Assembly (NCBI GenBank): GCA_004123355.1
Contig: SCHM01000001.1
Location: 11,232,193-11,296,192, forward strand
Reading direction: 5' to 3'
DNA length: 64,000 bases
Source of the DNA: Amphirosellinia nigrospora
Lineage: Eukaryota; Ascomycota; Sordariomycetes; Xylariales; Xylariaceae
The translations under genes were made by a program, and so were the position numbers. Under the pieces are notes generated by a model. It was not told the origin of the DNA and did not search any database. It was given only the letters and a program-made list of their open reading frames with translations. Position 1 is the stretch's first letter; each line of letters opens with the position of its first letter. Shown here piece after piece: positions 1 through 12,500 of this stretch.

Positions 1-3000
1 ATTCGGTACATGCAAGAACAAAGCGTCGTCGAGGAATGACAGGGGCATCCGTGATTATGGGCTTGAGCACTTGCATGACCGAGCAGGGACACTAACGCAC
101 GGCGGGCGCGGCTATGCATATCTCACACCTAGCCAATCATGCGTTTTACCCCATGGTCCAAGGTGCCACGGCCTGCAGGATCGAAGGGATTATTCCAGAG
201 TGGCCAGCCTTGCTGTGCTTGTATTGTCTTAAGATGAATGATACACTAGGTCCTATGTACATCTCAGGCTGCTCTCCCACTCACCGGACGAGGACGACAG
301 CCGGGGGTCGCAGCCGTCAAGTCAGATCTAAGGAGTCACTGTAATCGTTACCAGAGGGAAAGGTATAACCGGCCTTTTGTGGCCTCAGAGAGCTGCTGTT
401 TCGTAGGATCTTTTAGCTCCCCCAACCCCGTTACGAGGCGCTACGCGACAACCCGGTATCGAACGGGACAATCATCATAGCTTGCGCCAACCCCTGCCTA
501 GCAGCAGTATACGCCCAGATATTTGCCAAGAAGCGATCTGGTTGCTCTGGTCTCCGGTCTGTCTCCGACCTAAGCAAAGTACTGTACAGTAGTGTGCGCT
601 CGCCTTCACAATGAATAGCTGTGGAATATGGGTTAGACAGTGTGAGGAGTTTTCAGTTGCCGTAAATATCTGCTATCCTTCTCGATTTTCATTTTGTGTG
701 CCAACCTCTCTGTCACCCTCCATTGCTGGTCCGGCCATCGCGTAGACCAATCAGCAGCGCCCACGTCGACGAGCACACCCAACCAGCTGATGTGGACACT
801 AGCACTAGTTTGGAACTAGGGAAATGTCTCCAACGACGAGCCACTCGATTAGACCAACTCATTGATCACTGGTTGTGGACTAGGTATCTAATCATAATAG
901 TGTGCCATTGCAAAGGCTGAAAAGGCCTGCCAAACGCTGTACTGCTGGCTTCAGCATTACAAATAGCCGGAAAGCTGAGCGGCCGCTTGGAGAGAGTATA
1001 GATATACCTTTGTTTACAGGCGCTCGATTGATGATGTACAGTACAATGATGGCCGGCTAGCCCCGAATCCTTCGAGCGGGTGGACCATGGAGTACCTACC
1101 GTAGTGTACTTGTAACATAGAGCAGTCTATAGAGAGCCTGCACATCATCATGGCTCCGTACTATGTCATTCCCCTGGCAGCCTGCAAGAGCGGACCGTTA
1201 TCCGTGCTAAAAGACTTACATAGATGCTTAGATGGCATGGCTAACAATAAGCAAGTATTCGGGCCAAGGCGGAAGGGGGAAAGACGTAGTGGTGTGAAGA
1301 GGAGAATCGAAATTTTGTGGCGCCATGAGACGAGCAAGCAAGTGCCTGCTTAGCAACTCACAAACGTGTACCACGATATGCTTTCTTAGGATGGTATTAT
1401 AGGGATTTGCTGGTCCAATTGGAGCGAACAACGTGGGAAAGGGTGTCCAGCGTGTTCGTTTCTCCACCAACATCGGATTCAACCGACTGACTGACTGACT
1501 GACTGACTGACTGACTTGATTCTGGATTCTAGATTCTGGATTTCAGATTTCAAGTGAAGAACAGAGGCTGGCAGGCCTACCATTGGCCACGGACGGACAA
1601 TGGCTTTGATATGATCTTCTAGACGTACATAGGTTATAGTCGTAGTACTCAAGAAAATCGGATAAGACAATTGGCGGTCAAAAAAAGTTGCCATCACTCT
1701 TTGCATCTTTGCAGGATATAATTATAGAAAGACAATAATCCAACCCGTTCCCATTGTACCTACACATAGTGTGATGTTCAGTTACCATTACTCCAAAAAG
1801 GTCGAAATCGTGGTCCGAAGACAGTAAGGTTGGCCTGTATATACTGTACACGATACCAAAGCACCCCGCGTAACGAACGGGTCCAAGCTTCCCTTCACCG
1901 CCACTTCATACCAGCCAACCCTCCATACATACATGTACCGTAGCCTGCTTGCTATACTTAGTGCCACGTACCTAGATCTCACACTAAAACTAAACCACAC
2001 ACCCCTCCCCGTGTCCCCGACCCTGCACTATACCATACCTAGACTAGTGTCTGTAATCCTAATCGTGCACCCCCGCCAAGTATCCAACTCCCCTGCCCGA
2101 TGATCACCGATTATTGGCCTCGCTATGAAGTGGTCACCACACAAGCAGAATTGTTCTCGAGCTCGATTCTCTACTATATTGATTGAGAACCCTTCAAGAG
2201 AAGCCCGATTGGATAAATTTCAGATTGTCTATTTCTTGTTCATTCTTAACAATCTACCGTTCTTCTCTCAGTTTGACTTTTTTTCTAATTTTCATTCTAG
2301 GGCTCCCATCGCAAGGCGAATTGGGTGACAAGTCAGTCTGGAAGAAGGATTGTTATGTGCCGTCATCCTATTCATTATCTAGTACCAGTGTGGCCAATTG
2401 GAAAATCCCTCCTGCCCAATCTGTTCCTGACCAGTAATAATTTCGTCTAGCCTTAAGAAGCACCCATACTCTACGGCTACCTACTACTGTAAGTATGTAC
2501 TTCTTACGTACTGAACCAGGGTCCCATTTGCCGCGTCTGGTGTTGGACAGCATACTACATACCAAGGAGTACAGGTACACAAGCAACCATCTCTGCCAGC
2601 CTTTTCATGTCGGCAGCAAATAGTTCGCTATTGATGTGAGACCGAGGAATCTATACTCCTTGTGAGTGAAAATAGGCGGGGAGTGATCGCTCCTGTTGCG
2701 CGTAGTGTGCCTAGCAATCTCAGGTGTCCTCCCGAGGCCTTTTGTCTGCTTCGGTTGAATGATCATCACCAGCGCACGTCTAGGGCTATTATCCTAACGA
2801 GAGTGGGTAAAGTGGCCGTTGTCATTGGTCCAGGCTATCTCAGATGGGATTCTCTCCCGCAAAAGAACGTCCTCCCCATCTAGGATATTTCTAATTACAG
2901 TAGTGTGCCTAGGCAGTCTGTCTGCTTCCTCGGTAGGACAGGGCTAGTGAGACATCTGGGATGCGTTCACGCGCTTCGACCTTCTTGGTAATCCTACGAT

Positions 3001-5500
3001 AGTTGCCATTAACCAATGGCTCTGTTAAATATCCCATTGAAACTTGTCGTGGGATGTGATCGTCGTTGAGAACCCATCGGCTTCGATCTGACATCGTGCA
3101 TGAGCCGTGGGCTAGCCCGGCTGTCCATCTGTACAAGTATGTATGCCAACCCTACACTAGGATCCCACAGCTACCGCAGTAGTCGGCTGCTGTACGAACG
3201 TGTGACACATGTACTGTATTATGTATGTGTACGGGCAGGATTACCGCTACATATCCGCACTCTACATTACTAGCGGCGGAAGAGCAGACATGGGACCGAG
3301 AGATCATGACCATTTGTTCCTAGCCCCGCGGCTAGTGTAATCCCGTCCCAATTCTTGTCTCTAACGTAACAGTAGTATTCACTACTGTATATCAATCGTA
3401 TGTACAGTAGGTGCTGTAAACTACCTAGTACTCCACTACTGATACAACAACCCAGACACAGGGCGGGCTCGGTGCGAGCAGGGTACCTAAGTTGAAATGT
3501 CCCGCACCGTAATTAGAGTCGCCAAATACGCCGTAGATTGTGGGCCATCATACAATTCAGTCAAGCAAAAAGCCGCAGACTGTGTATCAAAAGAAGGAAG
3601 GAAATAAAGGGAATAAAGGATCTGCCCTTCCACCTATAGCCTTGCGAGCCAGAGGAGGAAGAAAAGTAGATTAGAAGGATCTTGAAACTACACCTGAGCA
3701 CCAACTATGGCGAGCCATCCAGCGCAGGAACATTCTTCAACGTTACCATGTGGAGCCCCCAGCCACCTTAAGCATGTACATTGGAAATAACTAGGTACTA
3801 TGTAAGACGGGAAGCGGCATCGCAGCCTTCTTCACTCGGCCACCAACATCAAGCAGAAGCAGGTATGATCCGCATAATGTGCTGTAGCTCATTTCCATGT
3901 GAATGACAATCTCAAAGTTTGTCCCATGGATAACTCCTAAAACACAATCTTTGCCCAACAAGAGTATACACAAGACGTTAGAATCTATCTCTCTAGCAGG
4001 AAGTGTAGATGTGTCTATTGTACTATGTACGACATCTAGCCCTAGTCATGTATGTAGATACATCCCTACTTACAGCATCAAGTAGGTACATTAAGGGTCA
4101 AGATGGAATAACCCACCGCTGTCACAAGGAACTATTATCTTGTACCCTCTGGTAACAATGGCTTTATTTGTGACAAATCTCACAAGCTGCGGCTACGCTA
4201 AATAACAGGGGATTCGAAAGACAGTGCCGCCCGAGACCTGCGTGGATCAAAAGTTGCTAATTTTGACAGCAGGACCACGCTTGAACGGAATTTTCATATC
4301 AAAGATTACTGTATGGTTCACCAATCGTCTATGGCCAGTGCACCATTAAGCCTTGGCTCATGAGCAGAGCCTTATTCTCTACGCTATGTGACTACTGAAG
4401 GAGAAATGAGTTCTCAAGACGTGACGACTCATACCGGCTGATCTTCGCGGGAACACTAATCAAGATTCAATCTGGTTTGGTTCACTAACGCTACGCAGGT
4501 TTATTTGCATCCCTCAGATTGAATCCAGGGTCTCGATCTAAGCATACTGTACATACAGTAGGGCGGCATTGCCAAAGTAGCGTGATGCGGTAACAATGCC
4601 TATCCCCGTACATCTCTAGAACGTGGCGATGCCTGTTATGCCGGTAAAAACAATGCACGGCTGCGGACTCCTGCGCCTGCAACGACGGAACAAAGCACAG
4701 GACAGGATCTTATTCGGAAAAGGAACCCGAGTTAACTGACTACCCCAACCAAGGTCCCGCCAATGTTGTTCTCCCCCTGGAGGAAGTTGATAGCTCTAGG
4801 TTAGCCTGTTTCTACCGCCGCGCAACACAAAGAAACACCCGCTCTTGGCCGGGTTTGTTGCATGAACCCCAGACTGGCGAGAATACTGAGCTTGCATATT
4901 GAAGTATGTACGTCAACGCAACGAGTGCCACTATGCGATCTCATCGCTATTTAGCCCTTCCACATACATGTAGGTACTATGTATATGTACACAAATCGAA
5001 TAAAGCACAACGTATACACTTGGTAGTTCAACTCGACAGCCAAGGGCACCCTCAAGCAACAAGAAACTGCTTTCCAGGCTGGCCGCCGCTGACCAGTAAT
5101 ATGAGATTCGACAAGATATCTATTCATGAAGGAGGCACCGGGGAAGTGAGATCGTGAATCAGAGCGCGAGGCGAGAGTGCATCCCATCCATGACTGATGC
5201 ACGTTACCCTCCCGTGCAATGAATTAGCTTGTTGCTCTAGCCCTCTACTGTAGCACCGGCAGGGTCCCTTCAGCCCGGCTGCTACCTGCTACCTGCTCCT
5301 AGGATACGCACGGAGTGTCCAATGCATGAAGAAACGTCGACGACAGCAAGACGTGTGCTGCTTGCATGAATTTGCGGGGAACGAAACGATGGACCCAGAC
5401 CAGGGCAATGAACCCAGGCCTTCCATCCGCGCATCGCATCGCATCGCGGCACCGAACCGGGGACGAAGGTTGGAAGGAATAATAATAACACACATATCCA
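1..5500. other. Gene-poor stretch, no supported gene
   Basis: I see no coding region I can support. Open frames are all under about 100 codons, lack recognisable motifs, and overlap on both strands. The DNA is rich in short words such as GTAC, TAGGTAC and ACCTAC, which are common in fungal intergenic DNA. The only clear structure is the tetranucleotide microsatellite near 1.5 kb. Confidence 0.6.
1485..1516. repeat. (GACT)8 microsatellite
   Basis: Eight perfect tandem copies of GACT, followed to about 1552 by a degenerate run of GATTCTG/GATTTCAG-like words. The repeat is intergenic. It should be length-polymorphic between strains. Confidence 0.95.
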
Positions 5501-6546
5501 GGTCCCCTAATCTCGTTTCTGGCTGGCTGACTTGCCGACAATGGGGTCGTCGGCGCCGTCTTTCGCTGAGCGCAATATGTTAGCTGATTTGACACGCATC
5601 TTATCTCTCAGCTTGTTAGCAAACCACGACCCTCCATTCTCCATATCCTCGTCGGTCATGGGCCCCATCCATCGCCGCCACCGCTGCGACCCTGCGCTAC
5701 ACTACTATACTAGCCCATTCCACCCATCCATCCACCCACACAATAAGACCCGTCTTAATCGCAGGAATGTAACCCGCGGTGCGCGCGCCAAAACGCACAG
5801 CCCACATCCTCCCGTCCCAATCCAAGTCCTCCGTGCATTTGTCGTGCAAGAAGGAAGCAGGCCAAGACATCCCTGTGTCGATAATCCCCGGCTCCTTGGC
5901 TGGTTTCTGCTCCCATCGAGACCACCCCGATTGGTCGTCTGTCGGCTCACCTTATCAGAGGGTTGTGATGTGCGGATTTTCGTGGCGCGGGTCGACTCGA
6001 AACGGCTGCACGCAATGCCGTCCGAGCAGGGGCTTGGCAGAGGGAAAAAGAAAGTAGAGAACGAGCATCATTGTTTGATATTCGACAAAACCGCAAACAA
6101 AACAAAACGAACATACGATGATTATATTGCAGCGTGATCAATCCATTGTTTGAGATGTGACATGCAACGCAAAACAGGTCTAAGGAAGTGCCTCTTAACA
6201 AACAGGGCAGGTCGGTGGTGGTTTTGGAGGTGCGGTCACGTGTCTCGCATGTAGTTTGATAGTTTGACGCTTGGTGGGTTGTCTTGTTGCCTGGCAGCTA
6301 AGCTGATGCTCCGCTGGCTCGCTTTTAGAGACACCACGTTGTGCCGCGCTGAAACAAAACAACGGTAGCGTGAAAGGAAGGAACCGAGGAGGCCTTACAG
6401 CAGTAAACCCGCTAATAGCTGCTTTGTCTTACTTGCACTCCGCCAATGGCCCAGTCAATCAGAGCTCTGTTCTTTTCAGAGCTCCACAACAATAACAACC
6501 ACATCTGTCGCCTCCTTCGACATCTACCAGTAGTATTATCATCACC
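5501..6546. other. Upstream region of the BRCT gene
   Basis: This holds the probable promoter and 5' leader of the gene starting at 6547. The last 100 bases are CT/CA-rich and end in a good start context (TCACC before the ATG). A 201-codon open frame (5532-6137) crosses it but has no domain, no start context and competing frames on the other strand, so I treat it as chance in GC-rich DNA. Confidence 0.45.
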
Positions 6547-7482
6547 ATGCCTCCTTCCAAGCCACCGGTTCCCCAGGCTGCCGAACCCCTATATGGACAA
6601 CAATTCGACCCCTGGAATTCATCGTCTACAGGACATCAACGCGCCGAGAACAACCGCCTGGCCGTGAGCACGGGATGGCGTAACTCGCGGAACAGGAAGT
6701 TGATGAGCCAATTCACTGGGGGCGCCGGTGGAGGCAAACGGGTGTCAGATACAGTAGGAGAAGGTTCACAGTATTACGATTCACAGACGAAATCATTGAT
6801 CACGCCAGAAGCGCGGTCACGAGCACAGTGCTCGGTCTTGGACATGCTCGCGAAGCCTGGGGCAATGAAATCGTCCTCGTCTTCATCTGCATCTAGGCCA
6901 TCCTCGACGTCCGCTGCAACCCCTGCTTCAACCACCAGTGAATCCCAGAATGGGAAGTCAAGAAGTTTGAGTCCCAATAGGGTAACAGCCGAGGAGCGCC
7001 TCATGGCGCGACGTAGGGACGAGGACGCAGCGAGAGAACAGGCAAAGCAGCCTCGCAAGATATTCGACGGCGTCGTCGTCTATCTCAACGGGAGTACTTA
7101 CCCCCTCATCTCCGATCATAAGCTTAAGCACGTGCTTGCCGAGCACGGCGCCAGTATGTCTAGCCATCTCGGCCGTCGAAAGGTAACACACGTCATCCTC
7201 GGGAGGCCCGTGGCCGGAGGATACGGTAGCGGAGGTGGTCTGGCAGGTGGGAAGCTACAGAAAGAGATTTCGAAGATCGGCGGCCCCGCCGTCAAATACG
7301 TCGGCGTCCAATGGGTTCTTGAGAGCATCAAGGCTGGCATGAGACTATCGGAGGCGCGATTTGCGGACCTCAAGATCGCGTCAAAGGGCCAGCAGAGCGT
7401 GCATGGCTTGTATTCGAAGCGCGAGGATAAGGCCCCTGCTGCGGTCGACGAGTTTCAGCCGCCGCCGAGTGGACAAGCTTGA
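6547..7482 (+). CDS. BRCT-domain protein, intact single exon (311 aa)
   Basis: An intronless, intact frame of 311 codons. The N-terminal half is low-complexity and Ser-rich (about residues 105-140), followed by a charged stretch (ERLMARRRDEDAAREQAKQ). A BRCT domain occupies about residues 168-280: the first strand is KIFDGVVVYLNG, the middle has VTHVILG, and the diagnostic Trp is in VQWVLESIKAG near residue 255. The domain resembles the REV1-type BRCT, but the protein ends soon after it and has no polymerase part, so it is not REV1. BRCT domains bind phosphopeptides or DNA ends, so a nuclear role in the DNA-damage response is likely by family knowledge. The start is the first ATG, in good context after a CT-rich leader. 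It is isolated, with no gene within 6 kb upstream or 9 kb downstream. Confidence 0.85.
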   Translation: MPPSKPPVPQAAEPLYGQQFDPWNSSSTGHQRAENNRLAVSTGWRNSRNRKLMSQFTGGAGGGKRVSDTVGEGSQYYDSQTKSLITPEARSRAQCSVLDMLAKPGAMKSSSSSSASRPSSTSAATPASTTSESQNGKSRSLSPNRVTAEERLMARRRDEDAAREQAKQPRKIFDGVVVYLNGSTYPLISDHKLKHVLAEHGASMSSHLGRRKVTHVILGRPVAGGYGSGGGLAGGKLQKEISKIGGPAVKYVGVQWVLESIKAGMRLSEARFADLKIASKGQQSVHGLYSKREDKAPAAVDEFQPPPSGQA

Positions 7483-9021
7483 GATGAGGATGATTAGACG
7501 ACCCTTTCATGACTGCATACCAGGTTGGGGAATAGGAGCATATGCATTCTAGGCGTTCTAGGGAACTTGCTTTCGCGCATTAGTATCGGAGATGGAGGAA
7601 ACGGTGCATTATACTAACCCACGTGGTCCTAACTGGCCCGTACTTGTGTATAAAGAATCAGTAAATGTCACAACAACTTCTCGCCCTTATCCGGGGAATT
7701 TTGGCCTGGCTACCATGTGAATCCTTTATCTTTATCTATACGTGCTATGGAAGTAGGGAATAATGAACCCGTTGCTTTCCTTTCTCCCCTGACCCATAGC
7801 TTAACCTTCCTACCTTAGCCGACATGGGTCGATCAGTTGAGTTCGTCAGGGATATTGCCTGTTGTTATAAAAAGCTACGATATCCCTGAACTTCGGGCTA
7901 TAAAAACAGGCTTAAGGCAGATTAAATTAGCCATGCAGAATGCCCACCCACCTTCTACGTACTCGCACGATCGATAAGTTATACAAGATATAGATAGCTA
8001 TCGACTAGTTGATGGGAAAACGAATGCTTATGAGTGACCTGATTCTTGCATGCGGCCAATTTCATAGCGGGTTTACGATTTTCTCGTAATATTTACGAAC
8101 ATCCGTGCCGACTTTGCTTGATGGTCAGCGAGGCTATAATAGCAGATCACAAACGACAACAGCAAATGAAAAACTACGGCAAAGCTCAGCTGGCTCCGGC
8201 TTCTTTACCTGTATGGCATATTCGGGTTGGCAATTCATTACCCTCGTTAAATTTCTAGCATCTATTTTCACCTCTATATATTTGACGGGCTGGAAAACGC
8301 CTTTGTAGACAATTATCATGGTATAGTATGCCCATTGAGCCACGCTAGCTATAGTGTTACAACGTTATTGAAATATTTTGTAGGGATCACCCCTGTGGTA
8401 TCGACACAGTTATCATATCTGTACATCTATATCCTGCAGCTCTTTATATGATGATGAGATATAAGCCAGTAGCCAATCACTACAGTTTTGTGACCTATAC
8501 TGCAGTTTTATGTTACCCCTATTCCAATCAAATCAAAGCCTTTTTGGTGTTTGTAGGTTACTCTAGCTACCAGAAAACCCACGTAACAAACACTAAGTGA
8601 ATTCAATAATGGTGCTAAACTTTCTATTAGCCTCAATGTGCGGTATTATCAATACATAAGCTGTTGTAAGGTATAAATACACAGACGTAGACAAACAAAC
8701 TCCCTAGGTATAGAGCTACATAGTCTCTGCGAGGTTAGTTTCAGAGACCTTCGTGTAATAACAAATTCCTATTACCTACCATATACTAGGTTCATGACAA
8801 TAGGCATCTTCGTTTCATCTATACAGGCTACTACAGAATAAGCGACAGTGAGGCTTTATAGGACAGTAAAGGAAGGGAAATTAATTAAGGACGACTACAT
8901 GCTAAAGGAGGGAGATGAGAGACCTCGATTCCCCCCAGTCACAGTATCAGCACCCAGGTTATAGACTCACAATAGAGAGACACAAGCAGAGAGCATAAGT
9001 GCAGAAATGCGTTATTGAAAG
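7483..9021. other. Intergenic, AT-rich, nothing recognised
   Basis: TA-rich DNA with no supported gene. The first few hundred bases should hold the 3' end of the BRCT transcript. The remainder has the look of decayed, transition-mutated repeat DNA, but I could not align it to another part of the window. Confidence 0.4.
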
Positions 9022-9035
9022 TGCCAGGAAACAGG

Positions 9036-9077
9036 GATCTAGACACATGGATCTAGACACATGGATCTAGGCACACG
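9036..9077. repeat. Three 14-bp tandem units in the left arm
   Basis: Two exact copies of GATCTAGACACATG, then one variant (GATCTAGGCACACG). They are the inverse of the five units in the right arm. Confidence 0.9.
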
Positions 9078-9474
9078 GATCCAACCGGAACAAAGAGACT
9101 CTCTGTATATAGTCAAGTAGTCACATAGAGCCCACGGAGATGACTTCACTGATCCTCCGTGCAACTACTGATGTTTACACCTTACCCTTGCGAGGTTCGT
9201 GACAGAAAGAAAGTTTGGTTATCTTCTATTCCTTGATCTGTTGACATTGGTAGGGGACCTGGAGTCCTATAAGATCTGGTATTAGGTCGGGGGCTTTGGT
9301 CAACATTCAGACGCCGAATGTTTCTGCATATCAACCAGAATATCTAGCCTAATGGGGTGTCACGAACCTTGCAAGGGTAAGGTGTAGAAATCCGTTGTTG
9401 CACGGAGGACCAGTGAAGTCACCTCCGTGGGCTCTATATGACTACTTGACTATATACAGAGAGTCTCTTTGTCT

Positions 9475-9544
9475 CGTGTGTCTAGACCCATGTGTCTAGA
9501 TCCATGTGTCTAGATCCATGTGTCTAGATCCATGTGTCTAGATC
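9475..9544. repeat. Five 14-bp tandem units in the right arm
   Basis: One variant unit followed by four exact copies of CATGTGTCTAGATC, the inverse complement of the left-arm unit. The unequal copy number (five against three) shows the arms changed independently, by slippage or unequal exchange. Confidence 0.9.
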
Positions 9545-9558
9545 CCTGTTTCCTGGCA

Positions 9559-12500
9559 TGAGGCGTTCAGATCTTGCGGTTGGCAACTGAAGTAGTAGCC
9601 GGCTTCGAAACAATACGTTCAGTTTTCAAGCGAGTACCTCGTAGCTGTATTCGGTTTATAGTATAACGTATTCTTTACATGCTAGTCCAATGACAGAGCT
9701 AGTATTGCCATCTTTAGGCTCAAAGCATGTTGATCACTGGTTCTCTAGACACCGTTTGGAAATTGCCGCTGTCGAAAGGTAGGTGAATGTGTCGGGTATA
9801 TTGGTATGCATTTTGATGATAGATAACGTGGGTTTGTCGAATACCTTAGGAAAAGAGAGCTCTGGTTGCTTCCTCGATCGACTTTATACTCCACTGGAGC
9901 CATAACTCTTATCCGTCTGTCAACTCGGGCTGGTGTTACAACGGCAACACATCGTTCTGGCTACTCCTATCTATCAGGCTAATATTCTTCGGAGCAGCTA
10001 TGGTTGCTGTGTTTTTCGTTGTCTCTAGGTTCAAGGCTTCGACTTATCGGGATTTGTATCGTGAATTGATTATTAGGGCATGATTTGCATGTTTTTCGAT
10101 CGATGAAGGGGATGTAACGCTGAAAGTTGCTGCGGCCAGTCCTGTTAGCACACATATATTCCAGTAGGTTCAAAGTAAGGATGGGGGCGAAGTGATCTTT
10201 CGCGTGTTAGAAGTAGAGGGTAGTAGAAGACTGACTGAGAATATGACTTTGATTTCGAGGCTAAATAAAGAGTTCGCAGCGGTTAACGTTCATCTTTGAG
10301 CCCCAATCATTTTAGAGAAGGCTTAAGTGATGCCAGAAGACGGCATCTAAGGCGCCAAGTTGATTGTTTTGATAGAATACGAGGGTTTCTGTGCTTGAAA
10401 ATAGAAAGTTACTCCTATAAATTTCAGATTTGATGACATGTCGTCTAACTATGGTCACGTGTAAGGTAGCCCGATCAAAATATGGAGTAGCCAATGGAAG
10501 CTCTCTTACTGACCGAATGCTATGCGTCTAAAACTTCGAGTAGCTCCTTACTGGTGCCCCTTACTAGGTGCTAAGCCCTAAGGGGTGTTGTATTGCATCT
10601 AGTCCCAAGCCTTGCAGTTCAGGAGTCGACGGTATTCTGCCAACTGTTAGAGTGAGCTGTGACAACGCTTCAAGCTCCGTCGTCGGGTCAACCAGTTGGA
10701 GGTGGGTTAGCCCCAAGTCTTTTTCTGCATTTTTAGCAACAAAACATGGCGCCGTAGGGTGGTATGCAGGTAGATCAGTGAAAATTCTGCTCTCTTCAAG
10801 GATTGTGGGCTCTGTATCATTTAATCAAGCGGTCGATTTGACTTTCATAACTGAGATTCAATAGTCAGCTTCGGTGCGGTAGAAAAATAAAAAATGAAAT
10901 CAGGGCCGATTTCCCTATTTATCGACTCTCCATACGTTTCCCAAAGATTGGTGCCCTTCGATATGGTACTATTAAGAATGAGAAGTCAGCTTTTAGGGTT
11001 AATGTTGAACTAGGCCTTAACAACTGTATAATGGTCCAGCCCTGACTTATTTTCTATTTGCGGGAGCTCTAGCTTCTCCATTTGATGTATTTTGTAGCTT
11101 TATAGCAGAATTTTCTATAGGCCTCCCTAATCTAAGACAGCTGCCACAGAAATGCTACGTTGATTACTCAGGTAAACTGGCCGGCGGTATATGCATCCAG
11201 ACCCTCATGAGCTAAAGGGACTGTGCTGCTCTGATCAAAGCCAAGAGAGCACACCGTCGACACACTTGTATCCAAAGGGTGACTGTGTGCATTAATCATA
11301 ATTAAGTGTAAATAAGGCCCAGTGGGCTCTCTCCTGTGAGCGCTTGGGTTCTTCCCCGTACTCGAGGGAACCATAAGGTGACTGGGCGTGTATTTGGTTC
11401 AGCATTGACACAGAGACTTCCTGTATCCCACCATTCTCGCTTAATGTCAATAGCGATGATCATGTTTGCACCTCTTGGGTAGCGGTGAGTCCCAACGGAT
11501 GTAGACAGAGTAGTTAGTATTTGTTATTGCAAGGTATGACTTGGGCCAGATGGTTACATCGTCGCGCACACCTTACGCCCAAGTAACGAGGCAAACTAGA
11601 AGACCCATGTAGATCGAAGCAATAGCTCGGGGAATCGCATCTTCTATGATTGGGGCTGAGGCGGGTAGGACGGAACCTCTGACCTGTTATTCGGATCATG
11701 TGTGCCATTGGTATCATAAAGTGTGTATAATTTGGGATGCGACATCATTCAGGATATTCCAGTGTCTGGGAAGGAAACCAGCTGTGTCTGTCAAATACGG
11801 GTAGTGTCTTGCTGTGTAGGGGAGCATGTAATTATTAATTTTAGGGCTATATTTTGTTATGCTAATCTATAACATAAGTTCCTCCATATTAGATGATAGG
11901 GCCTCGTAGATCTCCTGGATCCTGTCGATTAATTTGAAGCGAGACGGTATGACTTGCATAGCTCCTGGGTCGCGTACCGCGCTGCTGCCTGTCCAGCAGA
12001 TCTTCTCCCGTTACCGGGCCAAAAACTGTTATCTAGCTGGCGTGTCGGCTAACCCCTGTTCCCGAGACGGGGAATGAATTTTCCAAGGCGCTTATTTGAT
12101 CTTACACATACTATGGCGACCTTTACCCTGGCTCGGGAGCTTTCAAGTGCGGGCCGTCCACAACAATTGCACGGTCACTTTGGGTCATGTACTGAGGCTG
12201 AAGCGGAGTGTGTGCTTTATTCCTAACCACGTAGTCTGCCGATTGCCTAATTTCGTGGCTTCGTTGATCAATTGCGCTGTTCTTTTCTGCTAAAACGCTT
12301 TCATAATAAGCCGACTCAAATCAGCTCTTGATTGTCAATTACATAAATGTTTGGTTCCTGGGGTTGAAGACCAACACTGATGTGACTGGCATGGCCCGGT
12401 TTCTAGCTATGGTGCTGCGCCGCATTTGTTCATTTTATTCATCTCGCTTACTAGTCTTTGCTCTCAAAAGCCACAAAACGAAACCAAAAAACCACATATA

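Larger units (their letters stand above)
9022..9558. mobile_element. 537-bp foldback/MITE-like element with long terminal inverted repeats
   Basis: The outer ends are TGCCAGGAAACAGGGATCT and its exact inverse complement. The left arm runs about 9022-9205 and the right arm about 9357-9558, roughly 90% identical as inverse complements, around a unique loop of about 150 bp. Each arm holds tandem 14-bp units (GATCTAGACACATG): three at 9036-9077 and five at 9475-9544. Each arm also has a nested small hairpin (CACGGAG...CTCCGTG). No open frame for a transposase is inside, so it would be non-autonomous. Most arm-to-arm differences are transitions. It begins with TG and ends with CA, as LTRs do, but the inverted arms make a foldback or MITE the better reading. 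I see no clear target-site duplication. Confidence 0.8.

Noticed and set aside
5532-6137. 201-codon plus-strand open frame
   Set aside because: No domain, biased composition from a GC-rich promoter region, and equally long competing frames on the other strand.
9022-9558. Solo LTR (starts TG, ends CA)
   Set aside because: The long inverted arms and nested hairpins are not LTR features, and no flanking duplication was seen.
10568-10864. 98-codon plus-strand frame, possible transposon fragment
   Set aside because: Ser-rich translation without transposase, RT or other TE motifs on either strand.
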